From Dyella terrae (lineage in GTDB: Bacteria; Pseudomonadota; Gammaproteobacteria; Xanthomonadales; Rhodanobacteraceae): DNA of 64,000 bases. The position numbers and the translations under genes were made by a program. The stretch covers positions 2,063,213 through 2,127,212 of the forward strand of contig NZ_SIZZ01000001.1 in assembly GCF_004322705.1 (NCBI RefSeq). The letters are read 5' to 3'. The notes under the pieces were generated by a model. That model made no database searches, was not told the origin of the DNA, and was given only the letters and a program-made list of their open reading frames with translations. Each line of letters begins with the position of its first letter. The first letter of the stretch is position 1. Positions 17,848 through 27,087 of this stretch are shown one piece after another.

Positions 17848-17942
17848 ACAGTCAGCTTCACATCGGCGCTACATCTGTTCCATCGACCAGCGCTAGACTC
17901 GTCGCAAGCGTTTCGTCCACGGCAAACCCGGAGGCATGAGGC

Positions 17943-18371
17943 ATGCGTCAGGTCAAGCATCTGCTCGAAGGCAAGGGCCACCAGATCTTCAGCGTCGCGC
18001 CGGACGCGCAAGTGCTCGAGGCCATCAAGCACATGGCCGAGAAACGCGTCGGCGCCCTGATCGTCATGCGCGGCGAACTTCTTGTCGGCATCGTTTCCGA
18101 GCGCGACTATGCGCGCAAGGTCATCCTGCAAGGGCGTTCGTCGGCCCAGACCCTGGTCGCCGAAATCATGTCCAGCCCCGCCCTGACCGTCAGCCCCGAT
18201 ACCGATGTCTTCGACTGCATGCGCCTGTGTACCGACAGCCGCATCCGTCACCTGCCAGTGGTCTCGGGCGACCGCGTCGTCGGCGTGATTTCCATCGGCG
18301 ACCTGGTGAAGGCCGTGATCGATGCCCAGGCCGAACAGATCGAACAGCTGCAGCGCTACATCACCAGCTGA
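17943..18371 (+). CDS. Two-CBS-domain protein
   Basis: A 142-residue stand-alone Bateman module: the first CBS covers about residues 8-65 (MAEKRVGALIVM, LVGIVSERDYARK), the second about 75-135 (SPDTDVFDCMRLCTDSRIRHLPVV, VVGVISIGDLVK). CBS pairs bind adenine nucleotides and sense energy state or act as regulatory subunits. No catalytic domain is attached. GGAGG is placed well before the ATG at 17943. The partner protein is unknown. Confidence 0.92.
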   Translation: MRQVKHLLEGKGHQIFSVAPDAQVLEAIKHMAEKRVGALIVMRGELLVGIVSERDYARKVILQGRSSAQTLVAEIMSSPALTVSPDTDVFDCMRLCTDSRIRHLPVVSGDRVVGVISIGDLVKAVIDAQAEQIEQLQRYITS

Positions 18372-18381
18372 ACCGGCGACG

Positions 18382-19689
18382 TCAGGCCGTTGCGCCTGAT
18401 GCTTTTTCTTCGCTCGCGTCGTGCGGCGTGTCCGGCGCCAGATCGGGGGACTGGCCCGCGCGTTGCGCCACCCACGCGGCGACCACCGAAATGCCCGCTC
18501 CCATGCCCGCCATGCCCGCAGCCGTGATGCCGATGGCGGCAAGCACCTGCACGCCGCTGGTGACGGCGAAGTCGCCGAAGCGCCACACGGCGGTTTCCAC
18601 GAAGTTCTTGCCCTTGTAACGCGTCTCTCGCGGCACGCGGGTATACAGCGCATCGACCGCTGGCTTGGTCATGCCATAGGCGAAGGCGCGCGAGCCAACC
18701 ATCATGATGGCGAGCATCGGCGTCGTCAGGCCGAGTACGGTGATGTCACCTATGCCGTAGACCCAAACCGCAACCAACAAAACCAGATTCGCGAGCGCCG
18801 GCACCACCAGCGCCCGGCCGGCACCGAAGCGCACCATGATCCAGCGCGTCGCCGTAAGCTGAAGCACGGCGCCGATCAGGTTAGTGACCAGGTCCATGTC
18901 GTTGTAGAACGACGTGCGCAACACCTTGTCGGTGAGATGTACCTTGGCGTAGTCCGCCATCAGGGCGTAGGCCAGCGTACCGATGCCATCGCCCAGCACC
19001 ATGAGGATCGCCATGTAGCGCAGGAACGGGCGCGACCACAGTTCCTTCGCGCCTGCCCACAACGAGCCACCGATCGGCTCCTGCGCCACGCCACTGCGCT
19101 CATGATTGGATGACAGCGTCAGCAGCATGATTTCGGCGATGGCCAGCGCGATGGCCGAAACCACCAGCAGGGGCGCCACGCCAATGACGCCCACCAGCAG
19201 CTTGGTGATGCCCGGCCCGAAGATCGCGCCGGCCATGCCGCCCAGGGCGATCAGTGGGAATACTCTGCGCGCTTCCAGGCTGCTGAAAATGTCCGCCATG
19301 AAGCTCCAGAAGAGCGACACGACGAAGAGATTGAACACGCTCACCCAGACGTAGAACACCACGCCCAGGTTCCGCGCTCCGATCTGGTCCTGCGCCACGA
19401 AAGCCGGCACGAAAGCCAGCAGGCACAGCACGAAAAATGTGTAGCTCCAACCCAGCAGTTGCTTGCGTCGAAAGCGTGTCACCAGCATGCCGAATACGGG
19501 CGTCAGCAGGAGCATCACCACGAACACGACCAGATAGAACAGCGGCAGCGACTGCGATCCCACGGCGCCGCTCAGCTGGTCGCGCACCGGGCGCACGATG
19601 TAATAGGCCGTCATCACGAAGAAAAAGGCCAGCGCGGACAGGACAGAGGGCATGGCCTGTGCTGTCACGGCAGATCGGGGCGCATTCAC
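18382..19689 (-). CDS. Polytopic transporter of the MFS/nucleotide-transporter-like (Npt) group
   Basis: About 12 hydrophobic segments span this 435-residue protein. The N-terminal phrase MTAYYIVRPVRDQLSG followed by an LFYLVVFVVMLLLTPVFG helix resembles the ATP/ADP-translocase-like (Npt1/AAA) branch of the major facilitator fold. Free-living bacteria carry such homologues without proven nucleotide exchange, so the substrate is unknown. The GTG at 19689 has AGGAT eight bases upstream and is preferred to an ATG at 19728. It is divergent from the GMC oxidoreductase and convergent with the CBS gene. Confidence 0.8.
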   Translation of the reverse strand: MNAPRSAVTAQAMPSVLSALAFFFVMTAYYIVRPVRDQLSGAVGSQSLPLFYLVVFVVMLLLTPVFGMLVTRFRRKQLLGWSYTFFVLCLLAFVPAFVAQDQIGARNLGVVFYVWVSVFNLFVVSLFWSFMADIFSSLEARRVFPLIALGGMAGAIFGPGITKLLVGVIGVAPLLVVSAIALAIAEIMLLTLSSNHERSGVAQEPIGGSLWAGAKELWSRPFLRYMAILMVLGDGIGTLAYALMADYAKVHLTDKVLRTSFYNDMDLVTNLIGAVLQLTATRWIMVRFGAGRALVVPALANLVLLVAVWVYGIGDITVLGLTTPMLAIMMVGSRAFAYGMTKPAVDALYTRVPRETRYKGKNFVETAVWRFGDFAVTSGVQVLAAIGITAAGMAGMGAGISVVAAWVAQRAGQSPDLAPDTPHDASEEKASGATA

Positions 19690-19763
19690 CGGGGGACATC
19701 CTGCATGGGTCGCGGCGAAGCCTAGCATGCGACCATGGACGGATCGTCGATGGGGGCATCTGA

Positions 19764-21368
19764 GTGTACGACTACATCATTGTGGGGGGCGGCTCGGCGG
19801 GTTGCGTGCTGGCCCATCGCCTGAGCGCCGCGCCGGGCAAGCGGGTCCTCCTGCTGGAGGCCGGGCCAAAAGACTGGAACCCGTTGATCCATATGCCGGC
19901 GGGCATCGCCAAGCTGGTGGGCGACCATCGGGGATGGTCGCGCCTGTTCGGGGCGCACAGCATCAACTGGGGCTACCGTACCGAGCCGGAAGCACAGCTG
20001 GACGGCCGTCGCCTCTGGTGGCCGCGTGGCAAGACGCTCGGCGGCTCCAGCGCCATCAACGCGATGATCTATATGCGTGGCGCGCCGCGCGATTACGCCC
20101 AATGGACGGATGCCACGGGCGACGATACCTGGGGCTGGGACCGGGTTTTACCCTGGTTCCTGCGCAGCGAGGACAACACCCGCGGCGCCGGTCCGTGGCA
20201 CGGGCAAGGCGGGCCGCTGGGGGTCGACGACCTGCGTTTCCACAGCGAGCTGACCGATGCCTTCATCGATGCCGGCGTGCAGGCCGGCTTCCCTCGCAAT
20301 GACGACTTCAACGGCCCCAGCCAGGAAGGCTTCGGCCTGTACCAGGTCACGCAACGCGATGGTGCACGTTGTTCGGCAGCCGTCGCCTATCTCACACCCG
20401 CACGCTCGCGCGCGAACCTGACGGTGCGCACGGGCGTCCTCGTCCATCGGGTACTGTTCGACGGCACCCGCGCCATGGGCGTGCAGCTGGCTGATGGTGA
20501 GCGTATTGAGGCAGGCGAAGTCGTTCTGTCGGCAGGCGCGATCAATACGCCACAGTTGCTGATGCTGTCGGGCGTCGGCCCCGCCGACGAACTGCGCCAG
20601 CACGGTATCCCAACGGTCCTCGACCAGCCCCACGTCGGCGCGCACCTGCAGGATCACCTGGACATCTGCACCGTCACCGGCACGCGCAGCAATGCGACGT
20701 TCGATCATCTCAATGACGCCGCCGTGGCCTGGCGTTACCTGCGCCACCGCGATGGTATCGGCACCTCCAATGCCGCCGAAGGCGCAGGGTTCGTACGCAG
20801 TCGGTTCGCCCCGGACGAGCGCTGCGACATCCAGTTCCATTTCATTCCGGCGCAGCTCGACGATCACGGTGCCCGCTCCCTGCCCGGCCGCGGTTACACG
20901 CTGCATGCCTGTTACCTGCATCCACGCAGTCGCGGTCGCCTGGGCCTGCATTCCGCCGACCCGCGCCAGCACGCTCGCATCGAGGCCAATTATCTGGGTG
21001 ACCCGGAGGGCCACGATCTCACGCTGATGATCGAAGCGGCGAAGCTCTCCCGTGACGTGCTCGCCCAGCATGCCTTCGATCCCTATCGCACCTCATCGGT
21101 CCAGCCGCCGCACGCGCTGCAAACAGATGACGACTACGCCCGCTTCATCCGCGCGCGCGCCGAAACCATCTATCACCCCATCGGCACCTGCCGCATGGGC
21201 CGGCAGGGCGAAGGCGTGGTGGACAGCCAGTTGCGCGCCTACGGACTGGAGGGCCTTCGCATCGTCGACGCCTCCACGATGCCCACCCTGATCACTGGCA
21301 ACACCAATGCGCCGACGATCATGATGGCCGAGCGTGCCAGCGCCTGGATGCTGGGACAATCCGCCTGA
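19764..21368 (+). CDS. GMC-family FAD oxidoreductase (choline/alcohol dehydrogenase-like)
   Basis: A 534-residue flavoprotein of the glucose-methanol-choline family. It has the N-terminal FAD Rossmann motif YIIVGGGSAGCVLAHRLS, a GMC signature at GKTLGGSSAINAMIYMRG, a second signature GAINTPQLLMLSGVGP, and the C-terminal catalytic region YHPIGTCRMG with active-site His followed by NTNAPTIMMAERAS. It begins at a GTG with a G-rich ribosome site. Typical relatives oxidise primary alcohols or choline; this one is not next to betaine genes, so choline is unproven. It stands alone in its orientation. Confidence 0.92.
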   Translation: MYDYIIVGGGSAGCVLAHRLSAAPGKRVLLLEAGPKDWNPLIHMPAGIAKLVGDHRGWSRLFGAHSINWGYRTEPEAQLDGRRLWWPRGKTLGGSSAINAMIYMRGAPRDYAQWTDATGDDTWGWDRVLPWFLRSEDNTRGAGPWHGQGGPLGVDDLRFHSELTDAFIDAGVQAGFPRNDDFNGPSQEGFGLYQVTQRDGARCSAAVAYLTPARSRANLTVRTGVLVHRVLFDGTRAMGVQLADGERIEAGEVVLSAGAINTPQLLMLSGVGPADELRQHGIPTVLDQPHVGAHLQDHLDICTVTGTRSNATFDHLNDAAVAWRYLRHRDGIGTSNAAEGAGFVRSRFAPDERCDIQFHFIPAQLDDHGARSLPGRGYTLHACYLHPRSRGRLGLHSADPRQHARIEANYLGDPEGHDLTLMIEAAKLSRDVLAQHAFDPYRTSSVQPPHALQTDDDYARFIRARAETIYHPIGTCRMGRQGEGVVDSQLRAYGLEGLRIVDASTMPTLITGNTNAPTIMMAERASAWMLGQSA

Positions 21369-21374
21369 GGCGAC

Positions 21375-23288
21375 CTACGCGCAGGCAGCGCGCTCGGGCG
21401 TCGGCAGGTCCATGCTGGTGGATGCCACGCGGATCCAGGCGATGCCCGTTCGCCCCTCGTCGTCGCGGTTGACGGTTTTCATCAGGGCCTGCAGCGCCAA
21501 CAGGCGCGCAGGCTCGGATAGCCAGTAGAGCTCGTCCAGGGCCGCGTCCACCATCGGCTGCCAGGCTCCCGGCATCAAGGGCCAGACGAGATCGCTCTCG
21601 GGCAAGGCGTCATGCACGGCCACGCGCCAGACGCGCCGCGCATCGGCTTCCTCGGGGCGACCGATGGTGGCGGCGACGGCACACACCAGACCAAATGCTT
21701 CGCGACACTGCGACAGCTTCCGCTCGCGCGCACCACGCAGGGTCGCCCGGTTGCGCAAGCGCATGCGCAACATACGCAGCGTGCAGTAGGTGGCGAGGTC
21801 CGACTGCGCGTCGATGCGGGCGATATCGTCGAGCACGTTGCTCAGCGTATGCCGACGCCCTTCAGGAAGCTTCAGCACGGACTGCGCGGCGAACTGAAGC
21901 ACCGTGCGACGCTGACGCTCCGTCAGGCGCGACAGACTGCCGGCGCACGCGCGGATCTGGTCCACCGTGTCATCGCCGAGGGCGCTGCCCATGAGCCGGT
22001 CGCGCTCGCCTCCCGCCAGGTAACCGGGCATCGCAGCCAGCAACAGCCATATCGCCGACTCAGGGTCCTGCGTCGCATGGACGACGGATTCGGGCGGCCG
22101 GCTGGATCCTGCCTCATCAGCGCCCGGTGCGCCGACCAGGGCCGCGAACAAAGTCATCGCGGGCATGCGCTCGTTGAACGGCTCCTGCGCCCCCTCACCC
22201 ACCCGGCCAAAGTGATCGCCCTGGGTGTAGCGCTCGGCCCGCCAGACGTCGAGCTGTTTGGCGTAGCGCATCGTGAACAGCTTCAGCGCCGTCGCGCTGT
22301 AGCCCGGTTCGAGCGCGATAATGCGTTCCAGAATGGGCGGATGGGTGGCGAACATCGAACGCCACGGCCCCACCTCGCCGAACATCATGTGAGCCACTTC
22401 GTCGCGCGTCGCGAGCGACAGGCTCGAGCCTTCGTCCACCGCCGCGATCTTGCGCAGGGCGCCGACCAGGCCGTTGGTCTGACGCGTGAACTGCACGGCC
22501 GAGGCATCGGCAAGTGTTTCGCGCGAACGCGACACCGCGGCCTGAATCAGGCGCCCCAGCACCAACCCCACGTAACCGGCCGCCACCATCGCAAGACCCA
22601 GTATCCAGAGCAGTGCATCGCCGCGCGGATCGCGGTTGCGACCGTTGTCATCAAGGTCGGTGCTCATCAGCTCGCGTCCGAGCAGTCCCAGCACCTGGAT
22701 GCCGTACAACAGGCCCATCATGCGAATGTTGATGCGCATGTCGCCATTGAGGATGTGGCTGAACTCGTGCGCGATCACGCCCTGCAGCTCGTCGCGGGTG
22801 AGGTGGTCCAGGCAACCCTGGGTCACGCACACGGCGGCGTCGCTCATTTCGTAACCGGCGGCGAAGGCGTTGATGCCATCCTCGGTCGCCAGGACGTACA
22901 CGCGCGGCACCCGGACGCCGGAGGCAATCGCGACTTCCTCAACCACGTTGTACAGCCGGCGAAGCTGCGGCTCGCGCGTCTCGGGCGAAACCTCGTCGGC
23001 CCCCACGGAGCGCGCGACGGCCGGACCGCCTTCGGCAAGGCTGCGGATACGACTGAGCGAGAACCACAGGATGCCGCCCACCACGGTGAGTGACGTCACC
23101 ACCAGGACACCGGTTTCCCAGTGGAAGCGATGACGAAACGCGCCGATCCAGCCATGCCGAACGATGGCCCACAGCCAAAGCGCCGGGATGTCGACCATCA
23201 CGACGATGATCGCTACCGCCACGATAAACAGCAGGATCAGCTTGCGCGTCAATGCGCGCTGATGCGCTTGCTCTGCAAAAAAATCCAT
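21375..23288 (-). CDS. M48-family membrane metalloprotease (HtpX-like) with long C-terminal region
   Basis: 637 residues. Two N-terminal transmembrane helices (about 15-40 and 58-80) precede an M48 peptidase domain with zinc motif VIAHEFSHILNGD (HExxH) at about residue 175 and further hydrophobic segments (GLLYGIQVLGLLG, ILGLAMVAAGYVGLVLG). The C-terminal half (about 350-637) is extra compared with HtpX and is predicted soluble. LemA is encoded 46 bases upstream on the same strand, a very common LemA-M48 pairing. Probably inner-membrane protein quality control. Confidence 0.9.
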   Translation of the reverse strand: MDFFAEQAHQRALTRKLILLFIVAVAIIVVMVDIPALWLWAIVRHGWIGAFRHRFHWETGVLVVTSLTVVGGILWFSLSRIRSLAEGGPAVARSVGADEVSPETREPQLRRLYNVVEEVAIASGVRVPRVYVLATEDGINAFAAGYEMSDAAVCVTQGCLDHLTRDELQGVIAHEFSHILNGDMRINIRMMGLLYGIQVLGLLGRELMSTDLDDNGRNRDPRGDALLWILGLAMVAAGYVGLVLGRLIQAAVSRSRETLADASAVQFTRQTNGLVGALRKIAAVDEGSSLSLATRDEVAHMMFGEVGPWRSMFATHPPILERIIALEPGYSATALKLFTMRYAKQLDVWRAERYTQGDHFGRVGEGAQEPFNERMPAMTLFAALVGAPGADEAGSSRPPESVVHATQDPESAIWLLLAAMPGYLAGGERDRLMGSALGDDTVDQIRACAGSLSRLTERQRRTVLQFAAQSVLKLPEGRRHTLSNVLDDIARIDAQSDLATYCTLRMLRMRLRNRATLRGARERKLSQCREAFGLVCAVAATIGRPEEADARRVWRVAVHDALPESDLVWPLMPGAWQPMVDAALDELYWLSEPARLLALQALMKTVNRDDEGRTGIAWIRVASTSMDLPTPERAACA

Positions 23289-23334
23289 GTCCCCGTCCCC
23301 CTAGGGATGCGCCGCCTTGCAGCGGCGCCAGCGT

Positions 23335-23922
23335 TCAGGCGAACGAAACCCTGGGCACGTCGCGCTTGACCGGATCCTCGATCTGCAGCGAGGTCGCCGG
23401 CCCGAAGTCGAACTGGCGGGCCAGGATCGAGCCGGGGAACACTTCGCAGGCGTTGTTGTAGCCCATCACGGCGTCGTTGTAGGCCTGCCGCGCAAATGCC
23501 ACGCGGTTCTCCGTCGACGACAGCTCTTCGGAGAGCTGCATCATGGTCTGGCTGGCCTTGAGATCGGGATAGCTTTCGCTCAGGGCGAACAGACGCCCGA
23601 GATTCTGCGTCAGCGCGTTCTCGGCACCCGCCAGCTGTTGCATGGCCGCTTCATCGCCAGGCTGGGCCTTGGCACCCGCCAGGCCGCTGACGGCCGCGTT
23701 GCGCGCCTGGATCACGGCTTCAAGCGTGGTGCGCTCGTGGGTGAGATAGGCTTTGGCTGTCTCGACGAGGTTGGGCACCAGGTCGTGACGTCGCGTAAGC
23801 TGAACGTCGATCTGTGCAAAGGCATTCTTGTAGCCATTGCGTGCTCGCACGAGTCCGTTGTAGAGCGACACGAAGTACACGACAATCAGGACGATTATGA
23901 TCAGAAAGATCAACAGGCCCAC
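23335..23922 (-). CDS. LemA family protein
   Basis: A 195-residue protein with one N-terminal transmembrane helix (IFLIIIVLIVVYFVSLYNGL) and a helical LemA domain (NAFAQIDVQLTRRHDLVPNL, then LSESYPDLKAS and RQAYNDAVMGYN). LemA proteins are membrane-anchored coiled-coil proteins of uncertain role, often encoded beside M48 proteases. It is the first gene of a two-gene operon with the M48 protease and is divergent from the serine hydrolase. Confidence 0.94.
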   Translation of the reverse strand: MGLLIFLIIIVLIVVYFVSLYNGLVRARNGYKNAFAQIDVQLTRRHDLVPNLVETAKAYLTHERTTLEAVIQARNAAVSGLAGAKAQPGDEAAMQQLAGAENALTQNLGRLFALSESYPDLKASQTMMQLSEELSSTENRVAFARQAYNDAVMGYNNACEVFPGSILARQFDFGPATSLQIEDPVKRDVPRVSFA

Positions 23923-23975
23923 GGGCTTCCCCTGTCATTTGAGCGCCCCCGGCGCCCATCGCCACGCAGAGTAGC

Positions 23976-25322
23976 ATGCAGTTTCGCAAGATATTCCTGT
24001 CGATCGCTGGCAGCCTCGGACTCGCCAGCGCCACGCTCCCCGCTCTCGCGGCCACGCCGCAGCCTCCCGCTCAGCCGCCAGCCAAGCCGGTCGCGCCGTC
24101 ACCCGCAAAGACGACGCCCACACCGCCTCAGCAGCACCTGCCCGCCGAACGCGTGAAGGAGACGCTGGCCGATTACCGGCAGTGGCTGGACAAACTCGAG
24201 CAGCGCCATGCCGTCGCCGGCCTGGCGACGGCTGTGGTCGTCGATGACAAGGTCGTGTTCGAAGGCACTGTCGGTTACGCCAACGCGACGACGCAGGAGC
24301 CGATCACGCCCGAGACCGTATTCCGCCTTGCCTCGCTCTCCAAGGCCTTCGCCACGGCCGTGACCGGCGTGCTGGTCGGCGACGGCAAGCTGAGCTGGGA
24401 TACCAAGCTTGCTGACGTCCTGCCCTACTTCAAGCTCAAGGATGCGCAAGCCGCCGAGCAGGCCACGGTGCGCGACATTCTTGGCCAGCGCCTGGGCCTG
24501 CCGCGCAACACCTACGACAACATGCTCGAAGGTGACGTGTCCTACGAAGAGCTGGTGCGCAAGCTCGATGAAGTGGACATGGCCTGCGGCGTCGGCAAGT
24601 GCTACGGCTATCAGAACGTTGCCTTCAGCATGATCGGCGACGTGATCTACGCCATGACCGGCGATTTCTTTTACCGCCAGGTCGACAAGCGGATCTTCTT
24701 CCCGCTCGGCATGAAGACCGCCAGCTACGGGCGCGAAGCGCTGGAGGCCAGCCCGAGCTGGGCGCGTCCGCATCGTCCCGCCGGCGGCGGCAACTGGCGT
24801 CCGTTCGAACCGAAGGAAGCCTATTACCGCGTGGCTCCCGCGGCCGGCGTCAATGCCAGCCTGCGCGACATGGAGCAGTGGCTGATCGCGCAGATGGGCG
24901 GACGCCCCGACGTGCTGTCGCCTGCTCTGCTCGAAACGCTGCACACGCCCGAAGTCACCACGCCGGTCGAATTGCGTTCCACCCCGTGGCGCAGCGCTCG
25001 ACTGACGTCCGCGCACTACGCGCTGGGCTGGCGCGTCTTCACCTACGGCGGTGAGACCCTCGTGTTCCACGCCGGCGCGGTCGAAGGCTATCGCACCATG
25101 ATCGGCTTTTTTCCGAAGTACCACGCCGGCGTTGTCACGATGTGGAACTCCGCCGGCCCCGTGCCGTCGGGCCTGATGCCGATGGTGCTGGACAGCCTGC
25201 TGGGCCTGCCGCATGTGGACTGGGCAGGACTCGACAGCAATCCCGCAGCCGCGCCCGCAAAGAAGGCGGCACCCGCCAAGGCAAAGCCCAAGGCCACCAA
25301 GAAGAAGAAAGCCGCGAAGTAA
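23976..25322 (+). CDS. Exported serine hydrolase (class C beta-lactamase/AmpH-type) with lysine-rich tail
   Basis: A 448-residue precursor. The signal peptide (to about ALAA, residue 26) is followed by a proline-rich linker. The beta-lactamase domain carries the active-site SLSK (SxxK) in FRLASLSKAFAT, the YQN (YxN) motif in CYGYQNVAF, and HAG in VFHAGAVEGY in place of KTG. The family includes AmpC, AmpH and EstB-like esterases or peptidases. The last 26 residues (PAAAPAKKAAPAK onward) contain ten lysines, unlike ordinary family members, and could bind anionic cell-envelope polymers. It is divergent from lemA and convergent with the tonB-like gene. Confidence 0.9.
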   Translation: MQFRKIFLSIAGSLGLASATLPALAATPQPPAQPPAKPVAPSPAKTTPTPPQQHLPAERVKETLADYRQWLDKLEQRHAVAGLATAVVVDDKVVFEGTVGYANATTQEPITPETVFRLASLSKAFATAVTGVLVGDGKLSWDTKLADVLPYFKLKDAQAAEQATVRDILGQRLGLPRNTYDNMLEGDVSYEELVRKLDEVDMACGVGKCYGYQNVAFSMIGDVIYAMTGDFFYRQVDKRIFFPLGMKTASYGREALEASPSWARPHRPAGGGNWRPFEPKEAYYRVAPAAGVNASLRDMEQWLIAQMGGRPDVLSPALLETLHTPEVTTPVELRSTPWRSARLTSAHYALGWRVFTYGGETLVFHAGAVEGYRTMIGFFPKYHAGVVTMWNSAGPVPSGLMPMVLDSLLGLPHVDWAGLDSNPAAAPAKKAAPAKAKPKATKKKKAAK

Positions 25323-25330
25323 GGTGGGGG

Positions 25331-25492
25331 GCGGGCCGCTAGCGCGGCCCTGTGAAGGCGCCCGCTGCGCGGAGCTGTGAACGGTGAACGGTAAGAGCGA
25401 GAGCCACGCTCATCCGGTTCTCGGCTCTTGGCTCTTACCGTTTACTGTTCACAGCGCCAAGGGCGCGCCCTCCCAGCCCGCATAGCGGGCTC
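25331..25492. repeat. Intergenic inverted repeat, GGTAAACGG family, copy C
   Basis: Left arm 25375-25398 (begins CTGTGAACGGTGAACGG, ends TAAGAGC) and right arm 25431-25454 are inverted over 24 bases with two differences, both G:U compatible in RNA. The left shoulder (CGCTAGCGCGGCCCTGTGAA then CGCTGCGCGGA) parallels copy A, and the right shoulder has GCGCCAAGGGCGC and GCCCGCATAGCGGGC hairpins. It occupies the space between two convergent genes. Confidence 0.87.
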
Positions 25493-25510
25493 CCCCACCG
25501 CACAAACGAC

Positions 25511-25535
25511 AACGCCGCGCACAGGGCGCGGCGTT
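25511..25535 (-). terminator. Terminator of the tonB-like gene
   Basis: AACGCCGCGC (25511-25520) pairs perfectly with 25526-25535. On the minus strand it is followed by GTCGTTTGTG, a modest T-rich tail. Confidence 0.6.
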
Positions 25536-25555
25536 ACATCGAAACTCAGTCACCT

Positions 25556-26605
25556 TTACAGCTTGAACTCGATGCGCTGACGCTTGTTGGAAACAACCGG
25601 GTTGCCGTCCTGGGTGGCAGGCTGGTACTTCCAGCGGCTCACGGCATCGACGGCGGCTCGGTCGAAGACGTGGCGGGGCTGTGCGTCGAGCACCTTCACG
25701 TCGGACACATCGCCGGACGCCGTAATGGTGAACGAAAGCTCCACCCAGCCTTCCTGGTTGGCACGCATGGCGGCCGTCGGATAGCGCGGCGGCGCGTTCT
25801 TCACCAGGACAGCGGCATGCGAACCGGCTGCACCACCTGCACTCTCGCCGGCGGGCGCGGCGGACTGGCTGGCATTGGCCTGCAACTGGCGCGCCGCCGC
25901 TTCGGCCGCCGCCTGCTGCTGGGCGAGACGACTCTGCGCGGTGCGCTGTTGCTGCTCAGAAGCCTGCGACTTGGCCTGCTCGGACGCAGCGCGTTCGGCT
26001 TCAGCCTTGTCAGCAGCTGCCTTCTGCGCGGCGAGTTGCTGCTGCTTTTCCTTGTCCGCCGCCAGCTGCTGTTCGCGGTCGAGCAGCTTGCGCTGGGCAT
26101 CGAGCTTGGAACGCAGGATGTTCAGGGTGTAGTTGGACGGGTCGGCCTTGGCGAGCAGGTCGATCTGGCGTTGCGCGTCATTGAAGTCGCGCTGGTTGAT
26201 CGCCTGTTCCGCATTGGTGGCGGCAAACGGGAACGTCTCGCGCAGCGCGTCGGTCGCCACCTGGTTGCCGGGCTGCTTCTGCAGCACCTTCAGGTAGAAC
26301 TCGAACGCGTTGTTGCCGGCCGGCGAGGCCAGGCGCTGCTCGTTCATCGCGCGACGCGCTTCGGACAGCAGCTGGTTGAGACTCATGGCCTCAACGTTCA
26401 CTGGCGGCGGCGGTGCCTCACGACTGGCGGCCACCGGCGTGGACGGATGGTCGCCCAGGTCGGCACGCGTCAGATCCTGATGCGGCTTGATGATCAAAAA
26501 CCACGCGGCACCCGCCAACACGGCGATGATGACCAGAATGGCGTAAACGGCGGGCTGAACAGCCCCACGCGCAAAGCGCGCCTGACGTATGGTTCGGGTA
26601 TCCAT
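25556..26605 (-). CDS. TonB-family energy-transducer-like protein
   Basis: A 349-residue protein with one N-terminal transmembrane helix (AVYAILVIIAVLAGAAWFLII, about residues 20-40). A periplasmic helical region of about 150 residues is rich in Ala, Gln, Lys and Glu (coiled-coil-like, with AADKAEAERAASEQ-type runs). A C-terminal TonB domain (about 265-349) has TAAMRANQEGWVELSF, VLDAQPRHVFDRAAVDAVSRWKY and a final basic strand. There is no proline-rich spacer and no exbB/exbD nearby, so coupling to TonB-dependent receptors is uncertain. The DUF-like segment around residues 75-150 looks like short helical repeats. Confidence 0.85.
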   Translation of the reverse strand: MDTRTIRQARFARGAVQPAVYAILVIIAVLAGAAWFLIIKPHQDLTRADLGDHPSTPVAASREAPPPPVNVEAMSLNQLLSEARRAMNEQRLASPAGNNAFEFYLKVLQKQPGNQVATDALRETFPFAATNAEQAINQRDFNDAQRQIDLLAKADPSNYTLNILRSKLDAQRKLLDREQQLAADKEKQQQLAAQKAAADKAEAERAASEQAKSQASEQQQRTAQSRLAQQQAAAEAAARQLQANASQSAAPAGESAGGAAGSHAAVLVKNAPPRYPTAAMRANQEGWVELSFTITASGDVSDVKVLDAQPRHVFDRAAVDAVSRWKYQPATQDGNPVVSNKRQRIEFKL

Positions 26606-26739
26606 GGTCTCTCACTGAGTGGCATCGATACCCGCGCTTTTTCCCCCTGTGGTACCCAGGAGCGGCGAGCCTCCCCAGGCTGGCCGCGGCGCGGATGTGC
26701 GAAAGGTAACCGCAATGAAGCATCACGGCAAATGGCGTG

Positions 26740-26970
26740 TAGGGGAAGAGAGGTAAAGGGAGAGCGGTAAAGGGGGAACGGTGAACGGTGAACAGGTAAG
26801 AGCACAGCGGCTTCGCCATCATGGAAGCGCGGCGAATCGACGCGTGGGGCAAGTGCGCAACGGGCGGCTCTCGTACCGATAGGAATTTTTCCAGTGTCGC
26901 GAAGATGCGACCCGCAAGTCGCGACCCCGCTTTTCACTGTTTACCGTTCACCGTTGTCCGTTCACCGCTT
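26740..26970. repeat. Intergenic inverted repeat, GGTAAACGG family, copy D (long loop)
   Basis: The left side (26752-26802) stacks degenerate units (AGGTAAAGGGAGAGCGG, GGAACGGTGAACGGTGAAC, AGGTAAGAGC). The right side (26935-26969) has the complementary CACTGTTTACCGTTCACCG and GTCCGTTCACCGC. About 130 bases lie between, with no convincing gene. This 482-base space between the tonB-like gene and the MetJ fusion (26606-27087) holds only this repeat and a terminator. Confidence 0.75.
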
Positions 26971-26991
26971 TTTCCAACCCCACAAACGAAG

Positions 26992-27012
26992 CGTCCCGGC
27001 CAGGCCGGGACG
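26992..27012 (-). terminator. Terminator-like hairpin after the MetJ-histone gene
   Basis: CGTCCCGGCC and GGCCGGGACG are perfectly complementary around a single A. The minus strand continues CTTCGTTTGTG, weakly T-rich, similar to the tail at 25511. Confidence 0.55.
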
Positions 27013-27087
27013 AATCGATCTTCTAATGCCCCTCCCCGCGCTGGGCATCGCAGGGAGGGAAATCAGTACAGACTGTTCTTCTAATGC

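Noticed and set aside
26806-26930. Small gene in the loop of repeat copy D
   Set aside because: Only short frames with no ribosome site; sequence looks like degenerate repeat and spacer.
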